A stretch of DNA of 47,272 nucleotides from positions 1-47,272 of the forward strand of contig JAUNSH010000019.1 of NCBI GenBank assembly GCA_030539285.1, read 5' to 3'. The notes beneath the pieces were generated by a model. The model saw only the letters and a list, made by a program, of their open reading frames with translations, was not told the origin of the DNA and searched no databases. The position numbers were made by a program, and so were the translations under genes. Source of the DNA: Eubacteriales bacterium. Its GTDB lineage: Bacteria > Bacillota > Clostridia > Oscillospirales > Oscillospiraceae. Shown in pieces: positions 15,463 to 23,479 of this stretch (positions within the stretch are counted from its first letter, which is position 1; each line of letters starts with the position of its first letter).

Positions 15463-16392
15463 ATGAAGCGTGAAAGCCCCAAACCGTCCCGCCTGCGGCG
15501 CGACCTCAATCGGATGTGGTCAGACAGACTGCTGTATCTGATGATCCTGCCCGCGCTGATTTATTTCTGCATTTTCAGAGTGTGGCCCATGATCAATATG
15601 CGCCTTGCGTTTTACGATTACAAGGCAAAAGGGCCCTGGGTGTTCGCGGGACTCAAGTACTTCAAAATGCTTTTCAAGTCCAGTGCCTTCGCCCAGATTC
15701 TGCGCAACACGCTGATTATCAGCTTCATGAAGTACGTTCTGCTGTTCCCAGCGTTTGTGATCTTCGCACTGCTGCTCAATGAACTTCGCTCCAACGCTTT
15801 CCGGAAATACGTGCAGGTGGTCTCTTACCTGCCCCACTTCCTGTCCTGGGTCGTCATTGCCGGTATCTGGATGTCTTTCCTGGCACCCAATGCCCAGGGG
15901 GCGCTGAACCAGATTCGCGGCGTGTTCGGCCTGGATCCTGTGGATCTGCTGACGGATAAAGGAGCTATCCGCTGGATCCTGTTCCTGAGTGAGGGCTGGC
16001 GCAGCCTTGGATGGGATTCCATCATCTTCTTCACCGCCATTATCGGCATCAACCCGGATCTGTATGAGGCGGCGGCGCTGGATGGCGCGAACCGCTGGAA
16101 TATCATCGTCCACATCATTCTCCCGGCGTTGCTGGTGCCCATGACCACGGTGTTCATCCTGAACCTGGGCTTCTTCATGTCTGCCGGCTTCGATCAGGTT
16201 TACAACTTCTCCAATTCCGCGGTACTCAGTGTGGTGGATATTCTGGATACTTATGTAAATCGCGTCGGTATTGAGAACGCCCAGTACTCCCTTGGCACGG
16301 CCGTGTCCCTTATCAAGGGCGTAGTGGGTGTGATCCTGGTGCTGCTGACCCATGTCACTTCCAAGAAACTTACCGGAGAAGGAGTGTGGTAA
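15463..16392 (+). CDS. Sugar ABC transporter permease, CUT1/LplB type
   Basis: The first membrane subunit of a carbohydrate importer: 309 residues, six predicted helices beginning LYLMILPALIYFCIFRVWP, and the ATPase-docking EAA loop EAAALDGANRWNIIVHIILP. LplB-type permeases usually serve oligosaccharide or uronate uptake. ATG 15463 is preferred because the AAGGAG ends 9 bases upstream; the ATG at 15457 would leave only 3 bases. The stop is separated from the next gene by 2 bases. No ATPase gene is present in the cluster, so a shared MsmK-like ATPase elsewhere must power it. Expression should follow the LacI regulator. Confidence 0.92.
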   Translation: MKRESPKPSRLRRDLNRMWSDRLLYLMILPALIYFCIFRVWPMINMRLAFYDYKAKGPWVFAGLKYFKMLFKSSAFAQILRNTLIISFMKYVLLFPAFVIFALLLNELRSNAFRKYVQVVSYLPHFLSWVVIAGIWMSFLAPNAQGALNQIRGVFGLDPVDLLTDKGAIRWILFLSEGWRSLGWDSIIFFTAIIGINPDLYEAAALDGANRWNIIVHIILPALLVPMTTVFILNLGFFMSAGFDQVYNFSNSAVLSVVDILDTYVNRVGIENAQYSLGTAVSLIKGVVGVILVLLTHVTSKKLTGEGVW

Positions 16393-16394
16393 CC

Positions 16395-17282
16395 ATGAAG
16401 AAAAAGAAACGCTTCAGTCTGTTCCAGATCGTTCTGATGGTTATGCTTTTCCTGCTGACGCTGACTATGATTGTCCCGCTTCTGCATATTTTGGCCAGAT
16501 CGCTTTCTGACCCGCTGCAGTCCGGTTCCATGGGCGGTTTGGAGATCCTGCCCAGAGGCTTTTCGCTGATCAATTATCAGGTGCTGTTCAGCAACAAGAA
16601 CGTGGTTCCTGCCATCTTCAACTCCATTTTCATCACGGTGGTGGGAACGCTGATCAACATCGGCCTGACCATTATGGCGGCCTACGTGCTGACAAGACCC
16701 GGACTGGTGGGCAAACGGGTGCTGATGGTGTTCTTTATCATTATGATGCTGTTTGATCCGGGCATCGTGCCGGAATACATCGTGATCCGGAAGCTGGGGC
16801 TTATGGGAAGCCAGTGGTCGGTGATCCTGTGCCAGGCCGTGAATGTCTACTATCTGATTATCATGATGCGGTATTTTGAGGCTGTGCCACTGTCCCTGTA
16901 TGATGCCGCGAGAATTGACGGCGCGGGACATATGTGCATCCTGTTCAAAATCGTTACCCCGCTGGCAAAGGCCGGCATCGCCACGCTGACCATGTTCTAT
17001 GGTGTGCTGCGCTGGAACGAGTACTATCGTGCCGGCATTTACATCTCTTCCATTTCCAAGGTGCCGCTGCAGGTCATTCTGCGTAAGTTCGTTGTGGACG
17101 GCGATGTGACCACGCTGGTGGGCACCCAGAACCTGATGGACTACAACGCTCTTGCCCAGCTGGACTATACGGCGCTCCAGTATGCGACGATCATTGTAGC
17201 AATCGTGCCTATTCTGCTGGTTTATCCTCTGGTGCTGAAGTTCTACACCAAGAATGTGATGGCCGGCGGCGTCAAAGAATAA
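16395..17282 (+). CDS. Sugar ABC transporter permease, CUT1/YtcP type
   Basis: The second membrane subunit, 295 residues, with six helices starting FQIVLMVMLFLLTLTMIVPLL and the EAA-like loop SLYDAARIDGAGHMCILFKI. The C-terminal YTKNVMAGGVKE is characteristic of the YtcP/LplC group that partners LplB. ATG 16395 is chosen over GTG 16386, since GGAGAAGGAG lies about 10 bases upstream of it. It forms the channel together with the upstream gene, and the binding lipoprotein follows 63 bases later. Together the three genes form a typical CUT1 importer without its ATPase. Confidence 0.92.
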   Translation: MKKKKRFSLFQIVLMVMLFLLTLTMIVPLLHILARSLSDPLQSGSMGGLEILPRGFSLINYQVLFSNKNVVPAIFNSIFITVVGTLINIGLTIMAAYVLTRPGLVGKRVLMVFFIIMMLFDPGIVPEYIVIRKLGLMGSQWSVILCQAVNVYYLIIMMRYFEAVPLSLYDAARIDGAGHMCILFKIVTPLAKAGIATLTMFYGVLRWNEYYRAGIYISSISKVPLQVILRKFVVDGDVTTLVGTQNLMDYNALAQLDYTALQYATIIVAIVPILLVYPLVLKFYTKNVMAGGVKE

Positions 17283-17345
17283 GTGATCCCCCGAAGGAAG
17301 GTCCTTCGGTAGCAATCAACACTAAAACAACAGGAGGAAGAAAAC

Positions 17346-18875
17346 ATGAAGAAACTGATTTCCATGGCGTTGGTTTTGGCAATGGTGCTGTGTATGTTCA
17401 CAGGGTGCCAAAGCTCTGAACCCACCGCAGCTACCTCGGCTGCCGCACCCGCTGCTTCCGCGGAACCTGCCGCTCCCGCAGCGGAAGGCTCTTCCGAGTG
17501 GCCGGCCATCGGCTCCCCGGACGCACCCGTGACCGTTAAGGTCGTTGTCAAGGACGTGTTCCCCAGCGAGGAAGATGTTCAGGATCTGGTTGTCGCCGTT
17601 CAGGAGAAAATGGCGGCCCACGGTCAGTACATCAATCTGGAGTTCTGCGAGCCTCCTGCCAGCGGCTATGCCTCCGCAATGCCTCTGGCGGTGATGAACG
17701 GAGAAGTGGACGCGGACCTGATCTACTTCCAGGGCGGCGACCAGGCTGTGTCTGCCCAGGGCCTGCTGGAAGATCTGACCCCCTACATTGCGTCCTCTAC
17801 CTATGTCAAGTCCCTGATGGAGGACACCAACGTTGAGAAGCTGAAGAATTATCCCTATCTGCTGTGGCTGGCACCTCCCCGCACCCCCACTCCCGGTGTC
17901 CGCACCGATCTGGCGGAGCAGACGGAAAGCTATGCCGCTCTGCTGGCGGATCCCACTGTGGATAACTACTACGCGTTTATGAAGGAGCTGAAGGACAAGG
18001 GCCTGTGCACCTATGCTCTGACGGCTGACGGCGGCCTGAACCGTCTGGACAGCATTTTCAACCACGCTTTCGGCGTGACCGGCACCTGTGTTGAGGAAAA
18101 TGGTCAGTGGATCTTCGCCAAGGCCAGCCAGGCGGAGAAGGCCAAGCTGGAGTTCTACGCCAAGCTGTATGCGGAGGGCCTGCTAGATCCCGACTTCCTG
18201 ACCAATACCTGGGACGTAATGGAGCAGCGCTGGTATGACGGCACCGCGGCCATCGTTGCCGGTACTGCCGGTGCTACTGTGCAGATCTATGACACCAAGA
18301 TGACCTCCGTCTACGGAGACAGCGCCACCCTGACGATCCTGCCTCCTGCCAAGGGCGTTTCTCAGGCGTACACCTCCGTCGATGTTACCAAGGAGTCCCG
18401 GGGCTTCGCAATCAACTCGGACTCCGAGAATAAGGATGCCGCCTGGGCGGTTCTGGAGTTCATGGCCAGCCCCGAGGGCCGCATCCTGGATAAGGTCGGC
18501 GTGGAAGGCAAGCAGTACACCGTTGAGGGCGATAAGATCGTCTTTACCGATAAGTTCCCCGGCTGGTGGGCACGCTTCTGGGACACCACCTACAACTTTG
18601 CCCCCCAGGATCCGTCTCTTGCTGAGCCAGTCCTGACACCTGCAGCTTCCGAATCTCTGGAAATGATGTACCAGTACAGCGCTATGGATCACAGCATTCT
18701 GATCCCCGACGAAATAGCACCTCAATGGGATGCTATGACAAACCTGTATAACGAGTACGCAGCCGATATCATCCGCGGCGTGAAGAGCATCGACAGCTTC
18801 GACCAGTTCGTGGAAGAGTGGAATAACGCCGGCGGAAACGACTTCGCGCCGCTGCTGCAGGAAGCTTTCGGCTGA
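17346..18875 (+). CDS. Extracellular sugar-binding lipoprotein of ABC importer
   Basis: A 509-residue solute-binding lipoprotein. The signal peptide MKKLISMALVLAMVLCMF ends in a lipobox FTGC, with Cys near residue 21 for lipid attachment. An Ala/Pro/Ser-rich linker follows, then a large two-lobed binding domain of the LipO/YtcQ type that partners LplB/YtcP permeases. Features include KDAAWAVLEFMASPEGRI and a conserved C-terminal segment, QWDAMTNLYNEYAADIIRG. AGGAGGA sits before the ATG. It is the determinant of substrate specificity for the pathway; ligands in this family are usually complex or charged sugars. It ends 33 bases before the second ADP-ribosylglycohydrolase. Confidence 0.93.
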   Translation: MKKLISMALVLAMVLCMFTGCQSSEPTAATSAAAPAASAEPAAPAAEGSSEWPAIGSPDAPVTVKVVVKDVFPSEEDVQDLVVAVQEKMAAHGQYINLEFCEPPASGYASAMPLAVMNGEVDADLIYFQGGDQAVSAQGLLEDLTPYIASSTYVKSLMEDTNVEKLKNYPYLLWLAPPRTPTPGVRTDLAEQTESYAALLADPTVDNYYAFMKELKDKGLCTYALTADGGLNRLDSIFNHAFGVTGTCVEENGQWIFAKASQAEKAKLEFYAKLYAEGLLDPDFLTNTWDVMEQRWYDGTAAIVAGTAGATVQIYDTKMTSVYGDSATLTILPPAKGVSQAYTSVDVTKESRGFAINSDSENKDAAWAVLEFMASPEGRILDKVGVEGKQYTVEGDKIVFTDKFPGWWARFWDTTYNFAPQDPSLAEPVLTPAASESLEMMYQYSAMDHSILIPDEIAPQWDAMTNLYNEYAADIIRGVKSIDSFDQFVEEWNNAGGNDFAPLLQEAFG

Positions 18876-18908
18876 TTCAGGACAAATCACTGTAGATGAG
18901 GTAAGAAA

Positions 18909-19898
18909 ATGCTTACAAGACAAGAATTCATTGCGGACAGGGAGAGGGTCTTTGATAAGGTGTATGGCGCACTGTCCGGTCTCGCCATCGGCGACTCCTT
19001 CGGCGATGCCTCCCGGAAGCCGGAAAACCGGGCTGCTTATCAGGTGACTACCGACTTCAACAAGGGTGCTTCCTGGAGCACGGACGATACCGAGTTCGCG
19101 CTGCTGACGGCCAAGACCCTGATCCGCTGCCGCGGAAAGCTGACCACCGAGGAATGCGTTAAATCCTGGATGGAGGACGTGTGTGTTCAGGATGAGTACA
19201 AGCGGGGCGGCGCCAGTGAGATCGAGGCGGCGAACAACCTCAGGAAAGGACTGCTGCCGCCTCTGACCGGTAAGTTCAATGTGTTCCACATGAGTGACGG
19301 CTCCTCCATGCGCATCGGTCCGGTAGGCATTATCTGTGCGGGTGATCCTCAGCGCGCCATGGAACTGGCCCGCATTGAATCTGAGGTCAGCCATTACCGT
19401 GATGGCGTGTGGGGCGCACAGGCAGTTGCCGCTGCCGTCTCCGTAGCCATGGTGGACGGAACCATGGACGAGATCATGGATGCCGCCATGGCGGCGATCC
19501 CCGAGAATTCCTGGCTGTACCATAATATGGTGGGTGCCTTTGAAATCCTGGAGAAGCGGGGAAGCCTGCTGGAAGCGTGGATGGAGATCCATGATTTCCT
19601 GTGGACTACCCAGTGGGCCACCACGGCAGAAGCCATTCCATCCGCATTCGTGTGCCTGAAGGCCGTGCATGACGATTTCCGGAAGGGCGTGACCCTGGCG
19701 GGAAATTTCGGAAGAGACGCGGATACCATCGGCGCCGTGGCCGGCGTGATTCTGGGCGCAAAATACGGCGCTTCTCAGATGCCCGCTGCCTGGATTGAAA
19801 AGACCCGCTTCCCCAGCGGTACCTGCCTGAACTTTACCAAGGGTATCGACATCAAAGACTACGCGGAGAAGATGACAGACATCATTATGGAAGGATGA
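18909..19898 (+). CDS. ADP-ribosylglycohydrolase-family protein
   Basis: A 329-residue ARH/DraG-fold enzyme expected to hydrolyse a ribosyl (or related glycosyl) bond with two Mg ions. Both metal motifs are intact: SGLAIGDSFGD with WSTDDTEFALL near residues 55-65, and GRDADTIGAVAGVILGA near residue 270. Length is normal for the family. It is transcribed with the importer, so it probably acts on the imported compound or a product of it. It is clearly different from the 700-residue homologue in the left arm. The two may act in sequence or on different anomers; that is inference. Confidence 0.9.
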   Translation: MLTRQEFIADRERVFDKVYGALSGLAIGDSFGDASRKPENRAAYQVTTDFNKGASWSTDDTEFALLTAKTLIRCRGKLTTEECVKSWMEDVCVQDEYKRGGASEIEAANNLRKGLLPPLTGKFNVFHMSDGSSMRIGPVGIICAGDPQRAMELARIESEVSHYRDGVWGAQAVAAAVSVAMVDGTMDEIMDAAMAAIPENSWLYHNMVGAFEILEKRGSLLEAWMEIHDFLWTTQWATTAEAIPSAFVCLKAVHDDFRKGVTLAGNFGRDADTIGAVAGVILGAKYGASQMPAAWIEKTRFPSGTCLNFTKGIDIKDYAEKMTDIIMEG

Positions 19899-19942
19899 GT
19901 CCTGTAGAATACCGCGGGCAATGATTATGTAACGAAACCGGG

Positions 19943-19978
19943 AAAACGGGCCGTTGTGTTTGCAGCGGCCCGTTTTTT
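19943..19978 (+). terminator. Intra-cluster terminator before citD
   Basis: AAAACGGGCCG and CGGCCCGTTTTTT form a strong hairpin with a T run between the hydrolase and citD, only 21 bases before the citD start. I see no separate promoter in the gap, so it may act as a partial terminator that lowers expression of the lyase genes. Confidence 0.75.
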
Positions 19979-19999
19979 CATCAGGGGAAGGTGAGCAGA

Positions 20000-20296
20000 A
20001 TGATATTAAAGAAAAGCGCCATGGCCGGGACGCTGGAATCCAGCGACGTGATGATCACGGTGACCCCCAACGACGGCGGCGGTATCGAGATCGACCTGCG
20101 CAGTGATGTGGCGGCGCAGTTCGGCAATGCCATCCGGGAGACGGTCCGGGCAGTGCTGGAGGAGATGGAGGTCACAGATGCGGCGGTGACTGTATTGGAT
20201 CATGGCGCGCTGGACTGTGCCATCCGGGCCAGGACCCGCTGCGCCGTCTGCCGGGGGGCAGAGGCGAAATATGATTGGAGCAGGGAGGACGGCTGA
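20000..20296 (+). CDS. citD: Citrate lyase acyl carrier protein (gamma subunit) CitD
   Basis: A 98-residue carrier subunit of a citrate-lyase-type complex. It carries the phosphoribosyl-dephospho-CoA arm on the Ser of the AGTLESSDVMI motif, which matches E. coli CitD (AGTLESGDVMI). The QFGNAIRETV and DHGALDCAIRAR motifs are also conserved. ATG 20000 is favoured because it aligns with the usual N-terminus and GGGGAAGG lies upstream; GTG 19991 is an alternative. One base separates it from citE. The enzymes that make and attach the arm (CitG, CitX) and the ligase that acylates it (CitC) are absent from the window. Confidence 0.9.
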   Translation: MILKKSAMAGTLESSDVMITVTPNDGGGIEIDLRSDVAAQFGNAIRETVRAVLEEMEVTDAAVTVLDHGALDCAIRARTRCAVCRGAEAKYDWSREDG

Positions 20297-20297
20297 T

Positions 20298-21179
20298 ATG
20301 GAAAGAACGGGATTAAAGCGGACCTCACTGTATGTGGGCGGTTCCAGCCCCGGAAAAATGCTGGAAGCGCGGTTTTACCACGAGGACTGCGTAGTATATG
20401 ATCTGGAGGATTCCGTCGCGGCGGATGCCAAGGATGCCGCCAGATTTCTGGTGTATGAGGCTGTGCGGTATCACCGCCCGCCGGAAAAATATGTGCTGAT
20501 CCGAGTGAACGGCATTTATTCCCCGGAACTGCCGGAGGATCTGGAAATGGCGGTCCGCGCCCGCCCGGACGCGCTGCGCATCCCCAAGGTGGAGCACGCG
20601 GAGGAGGTGCGCAGGATCGATGCTGAGATCACACGGATCGAGAAAGCGGCAGGGATCCCGGTGGGCCGGACGGAGCTGTGGTGCAATATCGAATCCGCCG
20701 TCGGAGCCGTGAACGCCCGGGAAATCGCGGCAGCCAGTCCCCGCGTGGCGGCGCTGGCTCTGGGAGCTGAGGACTATACCGCCAGCATGGGCGCGACCCG
20801 GAGCAAGTCCGGCTTTGAGATATTCTACGCCCGGATGCAGGTGCTGGAAGCCTGCCGGCTGGCGGGTATTTCCGCCCAGGACGCTGTGTTCAGCGACTTC
20901 CGGGACCGGGAGGGCCTGGCCGAGGATCTGAAAATGACAAAGGGGTTGGGCTTTGACGGAAAGACTGTGATCCATCCCTCTCAGATCGATCCGGTGAACG
21001 CGGCGTTTACCCCGTCCGCGAAGGAGATCCGCAATGCCCAGCGGATCGTGGAGGCGCTGGAAGCAGGCGCGAAAAACCACACGGGCGTCGTGGTAGTAGA
21101 CGGCAGCATGGTGGATAAGCCAGTGGAGATCCGGGCACGCACCGTGCTGGCGCAGGCGAAAGCCGCCGGGCTTCTGTAA
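20298..21179 (+). CDS. citE: Citrate lyase beta subunit family CitE (HpcH/HpaI aldolase)
   Basis: A 293-residue TIM-barrel lyase that cleaves an acyl-carrier-bound hydroxy-dicarboxylate, by analogy citryl-ACP to acetyl-ACP and oxaloacetate. Key positions are visible: YDLEDSVAADAKDAAR, the Arg in VLIRVNG, the Glu in WCNIESAVGAVNAREI and the acidic pair in LGAEDYTASMG, followed by GKTVIHPSQIDPVN. Start ATG 20298 lies after GGGAGG. Length equals authentic CitE. Since the neighbours are sugar-related rather than citrate transport genes, the real substrate may be a citrate-like acid released from a glycoside, which is an inference. Confidence 0.9.
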   Translation: MERTGLKRTSLYVGGSSPGKMLEARFYHEDCVVYDLEDSVAADAKDAARFLVYEAVRYHRPPEKYVLIRVNGIYSPELPEDLEMAVRARPDALRIPKVEHAEEVRRIDAEITRIEKAAGIPVGRTELWCNIESAVGAVNAREIAAASPRVAALALGAEDYTASMGATRSKSGFEIFYARMQVLEACRLAGISAQDAVFSDFRDREGLAEDLKMTKGLGFDGKTVIHPSQIDPVNAAFTPSAKEIRNAQRIVEALEAGAKNHTGVVVVDGSMVDKPVEIRARTVLAQAKAAGLL

Positions 21180-21189
21180 AGGAGGAAAC

Positions 21190-22755
21190 ATGAGCATGAT
21201 CAACGCAGTGGGCAGGGAACTGCCTGACGCAGTGGGGAGCTATGTGGTTCGGCCCTATCAGGGTCTGGGCGCGGAGCAGGCGTACACCGGAACGGCGGTC
21301 ACTCGCCGCACCGTGCAGCGGGCAAAGGACCGGGAGCCGAAACTCCTCCCGGATCTGGTGTCCGCCATCCGGGCTGCCGGGCTGCGGGACGGGATGACCA
21401 TTTCTTTCCATCACAGCTTCCGGGAGGGAGATTATACCGTGGGTCTTGTGCTCACCGCCATCCGGAGCATGGGTATCCGCAATCTCCGTTTCGCGCCCAG
21501 CGCCGTGGTGAATATTTCCAACTGTGACCTGTTGGAGTTCGTCAGGGACGGGACCATTACCGCCGTGGAAGCCAGCGGCATCCGGGGTGTTCTGGGTGAC
21601 GGACTGATCAACGGCGAGGTAAGGCTGGAACAACCGGTGATTCTGCGGCCCCACGGCGCCAGACCCCGGGCCATTGAGACGGGAGAACTGACCATCGATG
21701 TGGCGTTCATCGCGGCATCCGCGGCGGATGCTTACGGCAACTGCACCGGGCAGACCGGCGCCAATCCCTGCGGCAGCTTGGGATATTCCTTCGTGGATGC
21801 CCAGAATGCGGGAAAGGTGATTGTCATTACGGACACGCTGGTGGAATACCCATGCGTGCCGGTGAGCATCAGCCAGCAGTATGTGGACTATGTGGTAAAG
21901 ATGCCGCAGATCGGCAATCCCGAAAAAATCGGCGCCGGCGCGGCTAGATTGACGAAGAACCCCCGGGACCTTATGATCGCGGAGATGACGGCGGATGTGA
22001 TCTGCGCGTCGAGCCTGTTCCGGCAGGGCTTTTCCTTCCAGACCGGGGTGGGCGCTATCAGCATTGCCTGCACCAAATTCCTGGCGGAGCGGATGAAGCA
22101 GGCAGGGATCACAGCCGGGTTCGCTTTGGGCGGCATTACCTCCGCCATCATCGATATGTACGATGCCGGGCAGGTGCGGGCGGTGGCCTGCAGCCAGTCC
22201 TTCGACGCGGTGGCAGCAAAAGCGATTCTGGACCGGCCTGGCGTCTATGAGATCGACAATTCCGACTACGCCAATCCCTTCCGTCGGGGCAGCTATCTGA
22301 GCCACCTGAATTTCGGCGTGCTTAGCGCACTGGAAGTGGATACGGACTTTAATGTGAACATCCTCACCGGCTCTTCCGGCCAGATGATGGGAGGACTGGG
22401 AGGCGGACCGGATGTGGCGGAGGGCGCAGATGTATCCATTGTGGTCCTTCCCATCGTCCGGGGACGGACGCCGTCCATCGTAAAGCGGGTATTCACCTGC
22501 TGCACCCCCGGCGAATCCGTGGCCTGTGTGATCACCCAGGCGGGAATTGCCTTGAATCCCCGGCACCGCAGCTACGCTATACTCGCACAGGATCTGGAAG
22601 CGGCGGGGATCCGGACGGTCTCCATCGGGTCGCTTCAGGAGCTGGCGCAGTCCATCACCGGTGAACCAGAACCGATCCGGACGACGGACGAAGTCGTGGC
22701 GGTGGTGGAAGCTCGGGACGGGACGGTTATGGATGTGATACGCCGTATCCGCTGA
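21190..22755 (+). CDS. citF: Citrate lyase alpha subunit (CoA/ACP transferase) CitF
   Basis: A 521-residue acyl-carrier transferase subunit that swaps the acetyl group on CitD for citrate (or a related acid), forming the citryl-ACP used by CitE. It aligns along the full CitF length: RPYQGLGAEQAYTG near residue 18, TISFHHSFREGDY, the GGITSAIIDMYDAGQV segment, DFNVNILTGSSGQMMGGLGG and TCCTPGESVACVITQAGIA. AAAGGAGG precedes the ATG. The start is 10 bases after citE. With CitD and CitE it gives all three structural subunits of the lyase, so the complex should assemble if accessory enzymes exist elsewhere. Confidence 0.93.
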   Translation: MSMINAVGRELPDAVGSYVVRPYQGLGAEQAYTGTAVTRRTVQRAKDREPKLLPDLVSAIRAAGLRDGMTISFHHSFREGDYTVGLVLTAIRSMGIRNLRFAPSAVVNISNCDLLEFVRDGTITAVEASGIRGVLGDGLINGEVRLEQPVILRPHGARPRAIETGELTIDVAFIAASAADAYGNCTGQTGANPCGSLGYSFVDAQNAGKVIVITDTLVEYPCVPVSISQQYVDYVVKMPQIGNPEKIGAGAARLTKNPRDLMIAEMTADVICASSLFRQGFSFQTGVGAISIACTKFLAERMKQAGITAGFALGGITSAIIDMYDAGQVRAVACSQSFDAVAAKAILDRPGVYEIDNSDYANPFRRGSYLSHLNFGVLSALEVDTDFNVNILTGSSGQMMGGLGGGPDVAEGADVSIVVLPIVRGRTPSIVKRVFTCCTPGESVACVITQAGIALNPRHRSYAILAQDLEAAGIRTVSIGSLQELAQSITGEPEPIRTTDEVVAVVEARDGTVMDVIRRIR

Positions 22756-22782
22756 GAGAAGCATCACAGGGGAGGAGATATT

Positions 22783-23478
22783 GTGTTATCCAATGAATGG
22801 ATTTTCCTTCCGGAGCAGACCATACTGTACGAGGTCAGGCACCGGATCATGGAGGGAGACTGTCAGGTGGAGCACGGACCGACGGCGGTTCACTTGTCTG
22901 CCTTTTACATCCAGCGCTACCCGGTCACCAACGGTCAGTATCTGGAATTTGTCCGGAATACGGGCTATGTATCCCGGGACGGAACCAACTTTCTGGCCCA
23001 GCTCTCCGGCAGACTGACCGCGGAACTGGAGGATCTGCCGGTCACCTATGTATCGCCAGCGGATGCGGCGGCCTACGCGGCCTATGTCGGCGGGAAACTG
23101 CCCACCGAAGCCCAGTGGCAGTACGCGGCAGAGGGAAGCCCCCGCCGCCAATGGCCCTGGGGCGATACCTATTGCAGCAGTCTGGTCAACGACAGCCCGG
23201 AGGGGCTGACCCCCGTTGACTGTTTTCCCGGCGGTGCCAGTCCCTTCGGTGTGATGGATCTGTGCGGCAATGCCTGGGAGTGGACACGGGACATCATTGA
23301 CGATGGGGCTCACCGATTCAATCTGCTGCGGGGCGGAAGCTATTACCGCGGCGAGCATTTCTGGCACTTCACCGGAGGCCCGCATCCGATCCACAGCCAC
23401 GAGAAATTTCCACTGTTTGCGGGAAATTTCAACCGGGCGGCAACAATTTCCTTCCGCTGCGTAAAGGAGGCGAAATAA
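22783..23478 (+). CDS. SUMF1/FGE-fold protein lacking catalytic cysteines
   Basis: A 231-residue protein with the formylglycine-generating-enzyme (C-type-lectin-like) fold: AFYIQRYPVTNGQYLEFVRN, GGKLPTEAQWQYAAEGS, WPWGDTY, GVMDLCGNAWEWTRDI and LLRGGSYY occur in the usual order, ending FRCVKEAK. True FGE has a catalytic Cys pair in the C-terminal RCxxR-type segment; here that segment reads NFNRAATISFRCV, with only one late Cys, so sulfatase maturation is unlikely. No sulfatase gene is present. GTG 22783 follows GGGGAGGAG. It is 27 bases after citF and overlaps the operon logic of the next gene. It may bind carbohydrate or act as another oxygenase-like SUMF1 variant. Confidence 0.85.
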   Translation: MLSNEWIFLPEQTILYEVRHRIMEGDCQVEHGPTAVHLSAFYIQRYPVTNGQYLEFVRNTGYVSRDGTNFLAQLSGRLTAELEDLPVTYVSPADAAAYAAYVGGKLPTEAQWQYAAEGSPRRQWPWGDTYCSSLVNDSPEGLTPVDCFPGGASPFGVMDLCGNAWEWTRDIIDDGAHRFNLLRGGSYYRGEHFWHFTGGPHPIHSHEKFPLFAGNFNRAATISFRCVKEAK

Positions 23479-23479
23479 A

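Noticed and set aside
18183-19670. 495-codon minus-strand open frame
   Set aside because: Antisense to the binding lipoprotein and the ADP-ribosylglycohydrolase, both of which have strong family motifs.
21007-22767. 586-codon minus-strand open frame opposite citF
   Set aside because: Shadow of the CitF coding strand; no ribosome site and no domain.
22783-23478. Anaerobic or aerobic sulfatase-maturation system
   Set aside because: The catalytic cysteines of FGE are missing and there is no sulfatase gene in the window.
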